Below, piece after piece: positions 1 to 6,503 of a stretch of 10,979 nucleotides of DNA (position 1 is its first letter; each line of letters opens with the position of its first letter). The position numbers and the translations under genes were made by a program. This DNA is from Methanobrevibacter thaueri (lineage in GTDB: Archaea; Methanobacteriota; Methanobacteria; Methanobacteriales; Methanobacteriaceae), in contig NZ_SUTK01000047.1 of the NCBI RefSeq assembly GCF_015062905.1, positions 1 to 10,979 of the forward strand, written 5' to 3'. The notes under the pieces are model-generated. The model worked only from the letters and a program-made list of their open reading frames with translations. It made no database searches and was not told the DNA's origin.

Positions 1-28
1 ATTATATTAAAGAAATTTTTATATTTTT

Positions 29-34
29 GGTGAT
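29..34 (+). promoter_or_regulatory. Ribosome binding site of csl4
   Basis: GGTGAT lies six bases before the ATG at 41 and matches the 3' end of archaeal 16S rRNA. It supports that ATG as the start. Only 40 bases of upstream sequence are visible, so whether csl4 has its own promoter or is read from an upstream gene cannot be told. Confidence 0.75.
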
Positions 35-40
35 TTTAAT

Positions 41-610
41 ATGAGTATAGAAGACGAAAAAATAGTGATGCCTGGAGATAAATTAGGAATAATCGAGCAA
101 TATCTGCCAGGGGAAGGTACTTATGACGATGATGGCGACATCAAATCAGCAGTGCTTGGAAATGTTAAAATTAATCAAAAAATGAAGGTTATTTCTGTTG
201 TGTCAGATGCAAAACCAGCTCTTTTGAAAGTGGGAGATACCGTTTATGGCCAAATAACTGATATCAAACCTCAAAGGGCAAATGTGAAAATCGAATGTAT
301 GAAAGACAATGGCAGACCATTGGCATTACCTTATATGGGAGCCATACACATCTCACAAGCTAAAAAGGATTATTTGGAAAAATTGTCTGATGCTTTTAGA
401 ATTGGAGACATCATTCAAGCAAAAGTTGTTAAGATAACTGGAGACAATGTTGATTTAGGAACAGTTGACGATGATTGTGGAGTCCTAAAGGCAATGTGCA
501 CCCGTTGTAGAGATTTCATGCACACTACACAAAAAGATAATGAGCTTCAGTGCAATACTTGTAACAAAAAAGAAAGACGTAAAGTCTCTAAAAACTATGT
601 TAATGATTAA
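41..610 (+). CDS. csl4: Exosome complex RNA-binding protein Csl4
   Basis: This 189-residue protein has the three-part build of archaeal Csl4: an N-terminal beta domain with the PGDKLG...E.YLPGEGTY signature (residues 11-28), a central S1 RNA-binding domain (about 63-142, starting KVGDTVYG), and a C-terminal zinc ribbon with ligands C153, C156, C171 and C174. In the archaeal exosome, Csl4 joins Rrp4 on the cap of the Rrp41/Rrp42 ring and guides RNA into the 3'-5' degrading or tailing chamber in the cytoplasm. Length is normal for the family. rpoL starts 14 bases after its stop, so the two are probably co-transcribed, linking RNA decay to transcription genes as in many euryarchaea. Identity is clear from domain order; no residue looks damaged. 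Confidence 0.93.
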   Translation: MSIEDEKIVMPGDKLGIIEQYLPGEGTYDDDGDIKSAVLGNVKINQKMKVISVVSDAKPALLKVGDTVYGQITDIKPQRANVKIECMKDNGRPLALPYMGAIHISQAKKDYLEKLSDAFRIGDIIQAKVVKITGDNVDLGTVDDDCGVLKAMCTRCRDFMHTTQKDNELQCNTCNKKERRKVSKNYVND

Positions 611-624
611 TTAAGGTTGATAAA

Positions 625-903
625 ATGGAAAATTTTAAAATTATTGAGGATAAAACTTTAGAACTCACTTTTGAAGTTGAAGATGAAAGTCACGGAGTTT
701 TCAATGCTTTAAGACATGTCTTAATGCAAGATCCAGATGTTGAATATGCTGTTTACAATATCGATCACCCTCTTACTGGAAAGCCACAAATGACAATTAA
801 GACCAAAAGGGGAAAAAGGCCTAGAAGCGTATTGAAAAAGGCAGCAGAAGAATTACAAAAAGAAAGTTCTGATTTTAAACAACTTATTGATGAAGCTTTA
901 TAG
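625..903 (+). CDS. rpoL: DNA-directed RNA polymerase subunit L (Rpo11)
   Basis: This 92-residue protein is the archaeal counterpart of eukaryotic Rpb11/AC19. It pairs with subunit D (Rpb3-like) to form the assembly platform of RNA polymerase. Family signatures are the EVEDESHGVFNALR stretch (residues 17-30), VEYAVYNIDHPL (about 39-50) and P.MTIKT (54-59), followed by a long C-terminal helix. Size is typical (about 90-100 residues). An AAGGTTGAT ribosome site at 613-621 precedes the ATG. It follows csl4 by 14 bases, and a hairpin plus T-tract overlapping its stop codon marks a likely transcript end. There is no realistic alternative identity. Confidence 0.95.
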   Translation: MENFKIIEDKTLELTFEVEDESHGVFNALRHVLMQDPDVEYAVYNIDHPLTGKPQMTIKTKRGKRPRSVLKKAAEELQKESSDFKQLIDEAL

Positions 904-922
904 CTTCAAAATTTATTTTTTT
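892..922 (+). terminator. Terminator overlapping the rpoL stop codon
   Basis: GAAGCT (892-897) and AGCTTC (902-907) form a perfect six-base stem with a TTAT loop, followed by AAAATTTA and a run of seven T. The TAG stop (901-903) lies inside the loop and right arm. Archaeal termination depends mainly on T-tracts, so the hairpin may be secondary. It likely ends the csl4-rpoL transcript. Confidence 0.6.
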
Positions 923-933
923 AATGTGGTTTG

Positions 934-1350
934 ATGTCAAAATACAAAACCCCTTCCCTAACAGCCGACATATTTATTTTTGATGATGATTTTAATTTTA
1001 TTTTAATCAAAAGATTGAATGATCCTTACAAGAACTGCTGGGCGCTTCCGGGAGGATTTGTTGAATATGGTGAAAGTGTAGAGACCGCAGCAGTACGGGA
1101 AGCCAAAGAGGAAACCAGCATAGACGTGGAACTGATTGATCTGGTCAACGTTTATTCCAAACCGGACAGGGACCCAAGGGGCCACACAGTAACCGTTGCA
1201 TTCACTGCAAAAGGAGATTTAAGTGCTATGAAAGCGGACAGTGATGCAAAAGAAATCGGTATTTTTTCATATGATGAAATCGGTGAAATTGACATTGCCT
1301 TTGACCACAGACAAATAATTAATGATTGTTTGAAAAAAGCCATAAAATAG
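934..1350 (+). CDS. Nudix hydrolase, ADP-ribose pyrophosphatase type
   Basis: The ATG at 934 gives 138 residues; a TTG one codon earlier is a weaker choice. The Nudix box follows WALPGG: a Gly, five residues, Glu, seven residues, then REAKEE (about residues 40-60). It carries the metal-binding REx2EE core for hydrolysis of a nucleoside diphosphate linked to another moiety. The later SKPDRDPRGHTVTVAF stretch (about 75-90) is typical of archaeal COG1051 enzymes acting on ADP-ribose, giving AMP and ribose 5-phosphate; this substrate is inferred. One box position is unusual: the Gly after EExx is replaced by Ser (EETSID). No strong ribosome site is visible (only GTGGT just upstream). The gene lies between two transcription genes, with a T-tract directly behind its stop. 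Confidence 0.88.
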   Translation: MSKYKTPSLTADIFIFDDDFNFILIKRLNDPYKNCWALPGGFVEYGESVETAAVREAKEETSIDVELIDLVNVYSKPDRDPRGHTVTVAFTAKGDLSAMKADSDAKEIGIFSYDEIGEIDIAFDHRQIINDCLKKAIK

Positions 1351-1357
1351 GTTTTTT
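1351..1357 (+). terminator. T-tract after the Nudix gene
   Basis: GTTTTTT directly follows the Nudix stop codon (TAG at 1348-1350). A T-rich run on the coding strand without a hairpin is sufficient for archaeal termination. The next gene has its own TATA box just downstream, which fits a transcript boundary here. Confidence 0.45.
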
Positions 1358-1360
1358 AGG

Positions 1361-1375
1361 TTATATATTTAAATA
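1361..1375 (+). promoter_or_regulatory. TATA box of tfs
   Basis: TTATATATTTAAATA is a strong archaeal TATA element. Transcription would begin about 25 bases downstream (around 1390-1395), leaving a leader of about 30 bases that contains the GAGGAGAT ribosome site at 1411-1418 before the ATG at 1422. Confidence 0.6.
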
Positions 1376-1421
1376 GATTAAGAATAATATTATTTACATA
1401 TAATTCAATTGAGGAGATTAA

Positions 1422-1739
1422 ATGGAATTTTGTCCTAAATGTAAATCTATCATGTTTCCAAAAAATGGTGTTTTAACTTGCAATACTTGCGGATACACAG
1501 ATGAGGAAAAAAATACCGACAAGTACGAAAATGTTTCCATTGGGGACCATGAAGCTAGAGAAACCGTAAAGGATTTAGGTGAAGTTGAAGATATGCGTTC
1601 AACTATAAAAGAAATTTGCCCTGAATGCGGCCATGATAAAGCTTATTATGAATTAAAACAAACCCGTAGTGGAGATGAAGCTCCAACACGCTTTTTCGAA
1701 TGTGAAAAATGTAAACATAAATGGAGAGCTTATGACTGA
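1422..1739 (+). CDS. tfs: Transcription factor S (TFIIS-like cleavage factor)
   Basis: This 105-residue protein has two zinc ribbons: an N-terminal one (C4, C7, C20, C23), as in polymerase subunit Rpb9, and a C-terminal one (C66, C69, C94, C97), as in TFIIS. The C-terminal ribbon carries the acidic fingertip (TRSGDE, D85 and E86) that enters the secondary channel of stalled RNA polymerase and promotes transcript cleavage. Keeping both acidic residues argues for an active cleavage factor rather than an inhibitory paralogue. Length matches archaeal TFS (about 100-115). It has a TATA box, a strong GAGGAGAT ribosome site, and a downstream gene whose ribosome site overlaps its stop codon. Confidence 0.93.
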   Translation: MEFCPKCKSIMFPKNGVLTCNTCGYTDEEKNTDKYENVSIGDHEARETVKDLGEVEDMRSTIKEICPECGHDKAYYELKQTRSGDEAPTRFFECEKCKHKWRAYD

Positions 1740-1748
1740 GGTTTTCTC

Positions 1749-2687
1749 ATGAAAGATTCTAAAAAAGAGCATCGTATTTCAAATCTGAAAGATATGATTG
1801 ACAATGTCACTGACGAATCATACGAACAAATTGAGGAAGACAGTGAGTTAATCGATTATCTTAATCAGAACAAAGATGATTTTGAAGTTCCGGAAATTGA
1901 TGACGAATTCATATATCGTCCTAATGATGAATACAACAATGCTATTAATTTAGAAGAAACCCCAATCAATGAAGATTATATTATCAAAGCTCCAAAAAGT
2001 ATTGATTCCGATAAAGATGAATATGATGATTTCGAAGGAGACCTAGTCGGAGAAATCAGTGAAAACTTCGATAATGCAATAAATGCAAAAGTTCGAGGCA
2101 GATCCATTCTGGCCATCATTAGTTCAGTTCTTGGAATAATACTGGTCATCATATCAATATTCATATTCCAATCACGCAGTGACAGGGTAATTGACAATGT
2201 TGTTGCTGGTGAAAGTAGTTTTATGTTTGTTGTTTTCTTAATAGCAGGAGTACTCTTGCTAATCTATGGAATATACAGATTGTTTAACATTAAAAATCCT
2301 TTTGAGAAGATTACAAGCAGTATAGATTCCATTGATAATGAAAAAAAAGACAACACCAACACCAAAAATGAAGAACCGTCACAAAAACCGATGCCAAAAA
2401 GCGAAATTCCCCTAGACAAAGACGCTTACAAAATAGGAGAATTTGACGTTAATGATTTGAAGACTTCTCTCAAAAAACCTACTGCTTCTACTAAAAAAGT
2501 GCAATTTAAGGATAATATCGATGATTTGCCTCCTGCAAAAAAGACTTTGACTGAAGAGGAAATTGAAGAAATCGAATATGAGCATGCAAAACTTGAAAGC
2601 GAATCAATCGATGACATTTTTGCCGAAGTTGAAGATATTGAGGAAGTACCGATAATCACACTAGATTCAAAAGAAAGACAAGAATAA
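1749..2687 (+). CDS. Acidic two-span membrane protein of unknown function
   Basis: I do not recognise a named family. The 312-residue protein has a very acidic N-terminal region (1-115, rich in D/E/N), two membrane helices (about 119-140 and 157-179) joined by a short loop, and a long charged, proline- and lysine-containing tail ending in a glutamate-rich helix (about 265-300). Arginines before the first helix and after the second suggest both large tails are cytoplasmic. This fits a membrane-anchored scaffold, but nothing shows a catalytic site. The ribosome site (GAGGTT, 1738-1743) overlaps the tfs stop, so it is probably co-transcribed with tfs. The tRNA-Arg gene begins 22 bases after it. 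The CDS is well supported by position and regular composition; function is open. Confidence 0.8.
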   Translation: MKDSKKEHRISNLKDMIDNVTDESYEQIEEDSELIDYLNQNKDDFEVPEIDDEFIYRPNDEYNNAINLEETPINEDYIIKAPKSIDSDKDEYDDFEGDLVGEISENFDNAINAKVRGRSILAIISSVLGIILVIISIFIFQSRSDRVIDNVVAGESSFMFVVFLIAGVLLLIYGIYRLFNIKNPFEKITSSIDSIDNEKKDNTNTKNEEPSQKPMPKSEIPLDKDAYKIGEFDVNDLKTSLKKPTASTKKVQFKDNIDDLPPAKKTLTEEEIEEIEYEHAKLESESIDDIFAEVEDIEEVPIITLDSKERQE

Positions 2688-2709
2688 AAAAAATTATATT
2701 TCTAATACG

Positions 2710-2783
2710 GGGCCTGTGGTCTAGTTAGGAATGACGTGGGACTTCGGATCCCAAGATCGAGGGTTCAAATCCCTCCAGGTCCG
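2710..2783 (+). tRNA. tRNA-Arg (anticodon UCG)
   Basis: A full cloverleaf can be folded: acceptor arms GGGCCTG (2710-2716) and CAGGTCC (2776-2782) with one G-U pair, a three-pair D stem, anticodon stem TGGGA/TCCCA enclosing loop CTTCGGA with anticodon TCG (2744-2746), a five-base variable loop, and T stem GAGGG/CCCTC around TTCAAAT. The discriminator is G and CCA is not encoded. No intron is present. It decodes CGN arginine codons, chiefly CGA. A T-tract on the same strand at 2785-2793 probably ends the transcript; it is the reverse complement of the last codons of the helicase gene. Confidence 0.97.
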
Positions 2784-2784
2784 C

Positions 2785-4614
2785 TTATTTTTTAACGCGA
2801 ACAACAGCTTCCTTGAAAAAGTCCGGAATCAATGACCGGTACATAGGGCTTTTGAACAGCATGTTGATGTCGCTGTCGATTATGTATGTGTAGCATGAAT
2901 CGTCCTCTGCCCTCATACCACGCCCGTAAGCCTGCATCAATGTCATGACAGTCTTATAGGCATACCATTTCTTATCCCTTTTCATCCGCATATTGACCTG
3001 CTTATCGCCAAGATAAGGGAATGGTATTTTATATATTACCTGGAATCTGCACTTGTCATAAGGCAAATCCACACCTTCGCTCATTGATGGAGATACCAGA
3101 ACCAACGGATTGTCATCCTTTTCAAAGAAGTTCAATACCTGCTCCCTGTTTTGTGAAGTGTGGGAAACCAGCCTTGAATTGTAGAGGTTGTTTGTAATGT
3201 ACTGCTGGCATTTGTAGCTGTGGGTATGAATCAGACCCTTGTCGCCTTCATGCTTCTTTAGAATCTCCTGCAATATCGGAATTGTCTTCGGAGCGGTGTT
3301 TTTTATTCTGTTGGCAGACATTTTTCCTGCCAAATTAAGAATGATAGGTCTCTTTTCCTTTGTAAACGGACTGTCAACCTTTATATGATAGACTTCATTC
3401 GGATTGAGGCCGAGCCATTTGGAAAACATCTTGTGAGACAGGATTGTTGCGCTCATAAATATTACGACATCACCATATTTCAACAGGTTGCTTTTGGCAT
3501 AATGGTGAACCCTCAGCGGCTTGAAGGAGACGCTTGTCTCATCGGTGTCGATTACCCAATTTTTAGGTTCCTTTTCAAGATTGTTCTTAAGTGTCTTGAG
3601 GCGGGCGATTGTTGATCTGATTCTGTCTGCCTTGTTCTTGCTCAAATCCTTTAATTCAATCTCTTCATATGCTTCCCTGATTGCATCGATTTCCATTATC
3701 CAATCTTCAATTTCGCCGTCCTTCAAAAGTGATTCTGACATTGTCTTGCTGATATCCTTTTCAAGAGACCTGTTGTACAGTGTCAGCTCCATTGTTGACA
3801 TCAGCTTGTTTTCGATGTTGTGGGCTTCGTCGAGAATCAGCAGGGAACGGGTCCCGAAATGCTTTACATAATTAAGCTCAACAATTGCATAATCGTAATT
3901 CATCAGAGTTATCGGAGAGTTGATTGCATTGGCCTTCTGATTCCAGTAATGGCAGTGGGCGTCTGACTGGTAAAACACTGTTCCACCAAATGAATCCTCA
4001 AATGCGAGCTCCGCATCCAAAGTCGGATTTTTGGCAACCCCGTAAGGGCAGAAAAACTTGCTGGATGTTGGAGCAGTCTTGCAGTCCCCCATATCACATG
4101 TTATCTCCAGATTGCCATGCAAACATGCGAAATTTCCCCTTCCCTTAACCAGCGGGAAAGCGAATTCATCGGAATATTGGGACTGGAGCTGCTTTGTCAT
4201 GGTCAGTATATAAGCTGATTCATACATTTTGGCAAGGGTTGTGGCTATAGCGGACTTGCCCGTACCTGTTCCGGCCTCCAAAATGATATACTTATAACCC
4301 TTTTTGATTGCATCGTTAATATCCTGTATAATCTCCAATTGTCCAAGTCTTGGCTGTTCGAATGGGAAATTTGCTATTATCTCATCATCGATATGCGGAT
4401 AGATTTCCTTAAGGTACGCTGCGGTTCCTTCATCCTGCTGATAATCGTCAACAGAATATACCTCAGGAATCTCATCATCCAATATGGATGATTTTCTAGG
4501 CTTAGAAAAACTAAATAAGTTAGTTGGACCCTTAGGTTTTTCTCTATCGTATTTTCCACAAACGCAATTACTTTTTAACATTCCACAATTTGGACAAAAC
4601 ATAGAATTTGACAT
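2785..4614 (-). CDS. XPD/DinG/Rad3-type ATP-dependent DNA helicase with zinc ribbon
   Basis: From the ATG at 4614 this encodes 609 residues; a TTG one codon earlier and an ATG at 4602 are alternatives (numbering below starts at the TTG). A zinc ribbon (C8, C11, C18, C20) is followed by a superfamily 2 helicase core: Walker A GTGTGKS (116-122), DEAH (263-266), the MSAT motif III (389-392) and the Q..GRGMR motif VI (562-569). Between motifs Ia and II lie C165, C174, C179 and C190 (and C222), where XPD/DinG proteins bind a 4Fe-4S cluster. This class unwinds DNA 5' to 3', so a repair or replication-restart role is likely. No ribosome site precedes the start, while a TATA box about 25-30 bases upstream fits a nearly leaderless mRNA. 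It is divergent from cbiL and abuts tRNA-Arg. Confidence 0.9.
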   Translation of the reverse strand: MSNSMFCPNCGMLKSNCVCGKYDREKPKGPTNLFSFSKPRKSSILDDEIPEVYSVDDYQQDEGTAAYLKEIYPHIDDEIIANFPFEQPRLGQLEIIQDINDAIKKGYKYIILEAGTGTGKSAIATTLAKMYESAYILTMTKQLQSQYSDEFAFPLVKGRGNFACLHGNLEITCDMGDCKTAPTSSKFFCPYGVAKNPTLDAELAFEDSFGGTVFYQSDAHCHYWNQKANAINSPITLMNYDYAIVELNYVKHFGTRSLLILDEAHNIENKLMSTMELTLYNRSLEKDISKTMSESLLKDGEIEDWIMEIDAIREAYEEIELKDLSKNKADRIRSTIARLKTLKNNLEKEPKNWVIDTDETSVSFKPLRVHHYAKSNLLKYGDVVIFMSATILSHKMFSKWLGLNPNEVYHIKVDSPFTKEKRPIILNLAGKMSANRIKNTAPKTIPILQEILKKHEGDKGLIHTHSYKCQQYITNNLYNSRLVSHTSQNREQVLNFFEKDDNPLVLVSPSMSEGVDLPYDKCRFQVIYKIPFPYLGDKQVNMRMKRDKKWYAYKTVMTLMQAYGRGMRAEDDSCYTYIIDSDINMLFKSPMYRSLIPDFFKEAVVRVKK

Positions 4615-4630
4615 CAAAAATATATTAGTG

Positions 4631-4654
4631 AAGTAGTACTATAAATAAGTAGTA
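4631..4654. promoter_or_regulatory. Shared divergent promoter with direct repeats around the TATA element
   Basis: TATAAATA at 4640-4647 reads as a TATA box on either strand. AAGTAGTA occurs at 4631-4638 and again at 4647-4654, 16 bases apart, flanking it. On the - strand it sits about 25-30 bases before the helicase ATG. On the + strand it is about 55 bases before the cbiL ATG at 4700, whose GTGAT-type ribosome site is at 4691-4696. The paired repeats could be an operator; this is inference. Confidence 0.4.
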
Positions 4655-4699
4655 GACAAGTATTTTGCAAAATTGTATTTAAAATGTTAAAGTGATTAT

Positions 4700-5404
4700 A
4701 TGGTTAAAAAAGGAAAATTGATTGGAATTGGTGTGGGACCTGGAGATACTGAATTATTAACCCTGAAAGCCGCTAAAGTTTTAAAAACTGTTCCGGTAGT
4801 ATTCTCACCAAAATCATCAAAAGAAAAGGAAAGTATTGCATTATCCATTGTCAGGCCAATACTTGAAGAAAGAAAGGACTATAGAAGATTGATGATAGTG
4901 GAACCTATTTTTCCAATGATTGAAAACAAAAAGGAACTTGAAAAGATATGGACCAGCGCTTCTGAAATGATTGCGCAATATCTTGACAGCGGAAGGGACG
5001 TTGCATTCATTACACTTGGAGACACTTCAATCTTCAGCACATACTCATATGTGCAAAGAAAACTGATCGACAGGTATGAAATAGAAACAATACCTGGAAT
5101 TACATCATTTACAGCATGTGCGGCCGCAAGAAACAAGGCATTGGTTGAGCAAAATGATATTTTAACAATTGTGCCTAAAATTGACGACAGACTGGAAGAA
5201 ATCCTTGACTATAGCGATTCAATTGTTCTTATGAAGGCTTCTAGAAACACTTCCAAGCTGGAATCAACAATTGAGAAAAAAAACAGACCTAAAGAAATAT
5301 ATTCCGTACAGAACTGTACACGTGAAAATGAAAAGATAATTGAAGGATTTTCAAATGAAAAGCCTTACCTTACAACCACCATCATCCAATTCGATGATGA
5401 TTAG
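4700..5404 (+). CDS. cbiL: Cobalt-factor II / precorrin-2 C20-methyltransferase CbiL
   Basis: This 234-residue protein belongs to the tetrapyrrole SAM-methyltransferase family. It shows the N-terminal GIGVGPGDTELLTLKA signature (9-24), the LGDTSIFSTYSYV stretch (106-118) and the IPGITSFTACAAA motif (131-143), a combination typical of CbiL/CobI. It transfers a methyl group from S-adenosylmethionine to C20 of the cobalt-loaded precorrin-2 ring in the oxygen-independent corrinoid pathway. Methanogens need corrinoids for the Mtr methyltransferase and for methanol- or methylamine-using enzymes. Length is normal for the family. No other cobamide gene is nearby, so the pathway is dispersed. Its stop codon overlaps the convergent regulator gene (5401-5404). 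Confidence 0.92.
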   Translation: MVKKGKLIGIGVGPGDTELLTLKAAKVLKTVPVVFSPKSSKEKESIALSIVRPILEERKDYRRLMIVEPIFPMIENKKELEKIWTSASEMIAQYLDSGRDVAFITLGDTSIFSTYSYVQRKLIDRYEIETIPGITSFTACAAARNKALVEQNDILTIVPKIDDRLEEILDYSDSIVLMKASRNTSKLESTIEKKNRPKEIYSVQNCTRENEKIIEGFSNEKPYLTTTIIQFDDD

Positions 5405-6171
5405 TATGATTTGATGTGTTGAGGTTCTATCTCAAACACACACTTTTCATCACCCATTGTATAGCACTGGATTTCGATTACGCTAACGGGCAAATTAAAG
5501 AATTCGCTGAATAGCCCTTCCAATATTCCGGTGTCCAAAAAGCATGCAGGTTTGCCTGTCCTTGGGAGCAATTTACATTCGAAACAGTCATATGTAGTGA
5601 CCTTGATTATTTGGCCGACATTGAAAGTTAATTTTCCAAGGCCTTTTCTTTGCCAGTAATTAGCAATGTTTTCCATGAAAACATCCAAGTCGTCATCATA
5701 TAGCATGCCAAAAATTGACTTTCCTATGCTGTTTCCGGTTGCCTGGAGGATTGGATCTATGTTTACTCCTTCCTGAATGAGCATCGCCTTTAATGTGTGG
5801 AACAGTAATGTTGAGAATTCCTCATCATTTTGGATGATGTTTTTAATTATATAGTCTGATTGGGTTTCCTCAATCTCCTTAGGTTCGGTTATGTTGACTG
5901 AACCGAGGTATTTTGAGTTTATGTAGAATATCTTTTTTCTGTTATCCTTTGGATGAAGTCTATAAGATATTACTCCGCTTTCCCTTAAACTTTTTAAATG
6001 GACTGAAACGGTTGATTTTGATTTTCCTGTGTTATTGACTATTTCATCAAATTCCATTTCAGTGTCTCTCAGCATTTCTAGAATTGTTAGCTTTACTGGA
6101 CTTTTTACAACATTGACACCAACGTTATCGTTCAAGTTTGAGAATATTTGTATTGGTTTTTGTTCGTTCAT
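5401..6171 (-). CDS. MsvR-like redox-sensing regulator (ArsR-type HTH plus V4R domain)
   Basis: From the ATG at 6171 this encodes 256 residues. An upstream in-frame ATG at 6186 is less likely because a good ribosome site lies between the two. Residues about 20-85 form an ArsR-like winged helix (SPVKLTILEML, then KSKSTVSVHLKSLRESGVISY). The C-terminal 130 residues are a V4R domain with the closing signature C..GD..C.F. Five cysteines are placed there: C196, C199, C210, C236 and C244. This architecture and size match MsvR, a methanogen regulator that senses redox state through V4R cysteines; the match is by architecture, not alignment. MsvR genes often neighbour oxygen-defence genes, but here the neighbours are cbiL (convergent, 4-base overlap) and an alcohol dehydrogenase. 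Its upstream spacer holds clustered TTCG/CGAA inverted repeats, suggesting self-control. Confidence 0.8.
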   Translation of the reverse strand: MNEQKPIQIFSNLNDNVGVNVVKSPVKLTILEMLRDTEMEFDEIVNNTGKSKSTVSVHLKSLRESGVISYRLHPKDNRKKIFYINSKYLGSVNITEPKEIEETQSDYIIKNIIQNDEEFSTLLFHTLKAMLIQEGVNIDPILQATGNSIGKSIFGMLYDDDLDVFMENIANYWQRKGLGKLTFNVGQIIKVTTYDCFECKLLPRTGKPACFLDTGILEGLFSEFFNLPVSVIEIQCYTMGDEKCVFEIEPQHIKSY

Positions 6172-6177
6172 TTGGCA

Positions 6178-6184
6178 ATCCTCC
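6178..6184 (-). promoter_or_regulatory. Ribosome site that sets the start of the V4R regulator
   Basis: On the - strand GGAGGAT lies six bases before the ATG at 6171 and falls inside the first codons of the longer reading frame that begins at 6186. A site this strong at this spacing favours the shorter 256-residue product. Confidence 0.7.
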
Positions 6185-6225
6185 ATTGCTTATAATATAA
6201 TCTAAAATTATTGCTTAATAAAGGT

Positions 6226-6237
6226 AACTATAAAATG
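6226..6237 (-). promoter_or_regulatory. Candidate TATA box of the V4R regulator gene
   Basis: The - strand reads ATTTTATAGTTA here. Initiation about 25 bases downstream (near 6205) would leave a leader of roughly 30 bases with the GGAGGAT site. Other AT-rich stretches nearby (6188-6203) are also possible, so the exact box is uncertain. Confidence 0.35.
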
Positions 6238-6307
6238 AAAATAAAGCGAGTGTTTAATAAAATAACAATAAATATGAACATTTAATAATGGTAAAGCTAA
6301 AAAGAAT

Positions 6308-6365
6308 ACGAACTGTTCGTTTAAAGTGAACAAAATAGTTCGTATATTACGAACTATATGGTTCG
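6308..6365. promoter_or_regulatory. Cluster of TTCG/CGAA inverted repeats (candidate MsvR-type operator)
   Basis: Three overlapping inverted repeats are visible: ACGAACTGTTCGT (6308-6320), AGTTCGTA/TACGAACT with a three-base spacer (6337-6355), and CGAAC (6350-6354) with GTTCG (6361-6365). A further GTGAAC half-site is at 6326-6331. They lie about 135-195 bases before the V4R regulator start. As I recall, MsvR sites are spaced TTCG...CGAA repeats upstream of msvR genes; TTCG-N7-CGAA occurs here at 6339-6353. Confidence 0.5.
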
Positions 6366-6410
6366 CATACTTATTTTTCACCACTAAACTTTAACAAAAA
6401 ATTCTGATGG
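6339..6410 (+). repeat. Dispersed intergenic repeat, copy A
   Basis: Starting at TTCGTATA (6339) this aligns without gaps over 36 bases to copies D and E, through GGTTCGCATACTTAT (6360-6374). It is followed by a CACCAC...ACTTTAA stretch shared with copy B. It is the most diverged at its left end, where it merges with the inverted-repeat cluster. It lies 94 bases past the alcohol dehydrogenase stop, beyond that gene's terminator. Confidence 0.55.
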
Positions 6411-6464
6411 GCTAAAAAGTTATGATGTCAATTATATTAACTTCGATTTTATTTAGGATTTGTC

Positions 6465-6499
6465 CAAAAAAAATAAAAAAAGGACATTGAAAGTCCTTT
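6465..6499 (-). terminator. Terminator of the alcohol dehydrogenase gene
   Basis: On the - strand AAAGGAC (6499-6493) and GTCCTTT (6485-6479) form a seven-base stem around a seven-base loop. It is followed by a long T-rich run (6478-6465). It begins five bases past the stop codon at 6504. Confidence 0.8.
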
Positions 6500-6503
6500 A
6501 AAT

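Noticed and set aside
3385..3871. Open frames on the + strand within the helicase gene
   Set aside because: They lie opposite strong helicase motifs, have no ribosome sites and no recognisable domains, so they are shadows of the real gene.
5401..5404. Overlap of the cbiL and regulator stop codons as a sign of a frame error
   Set aside because: Both proteins end at normal family lengths with intact C-terminal signatures; short convergent overlaps are common in compact genomes.
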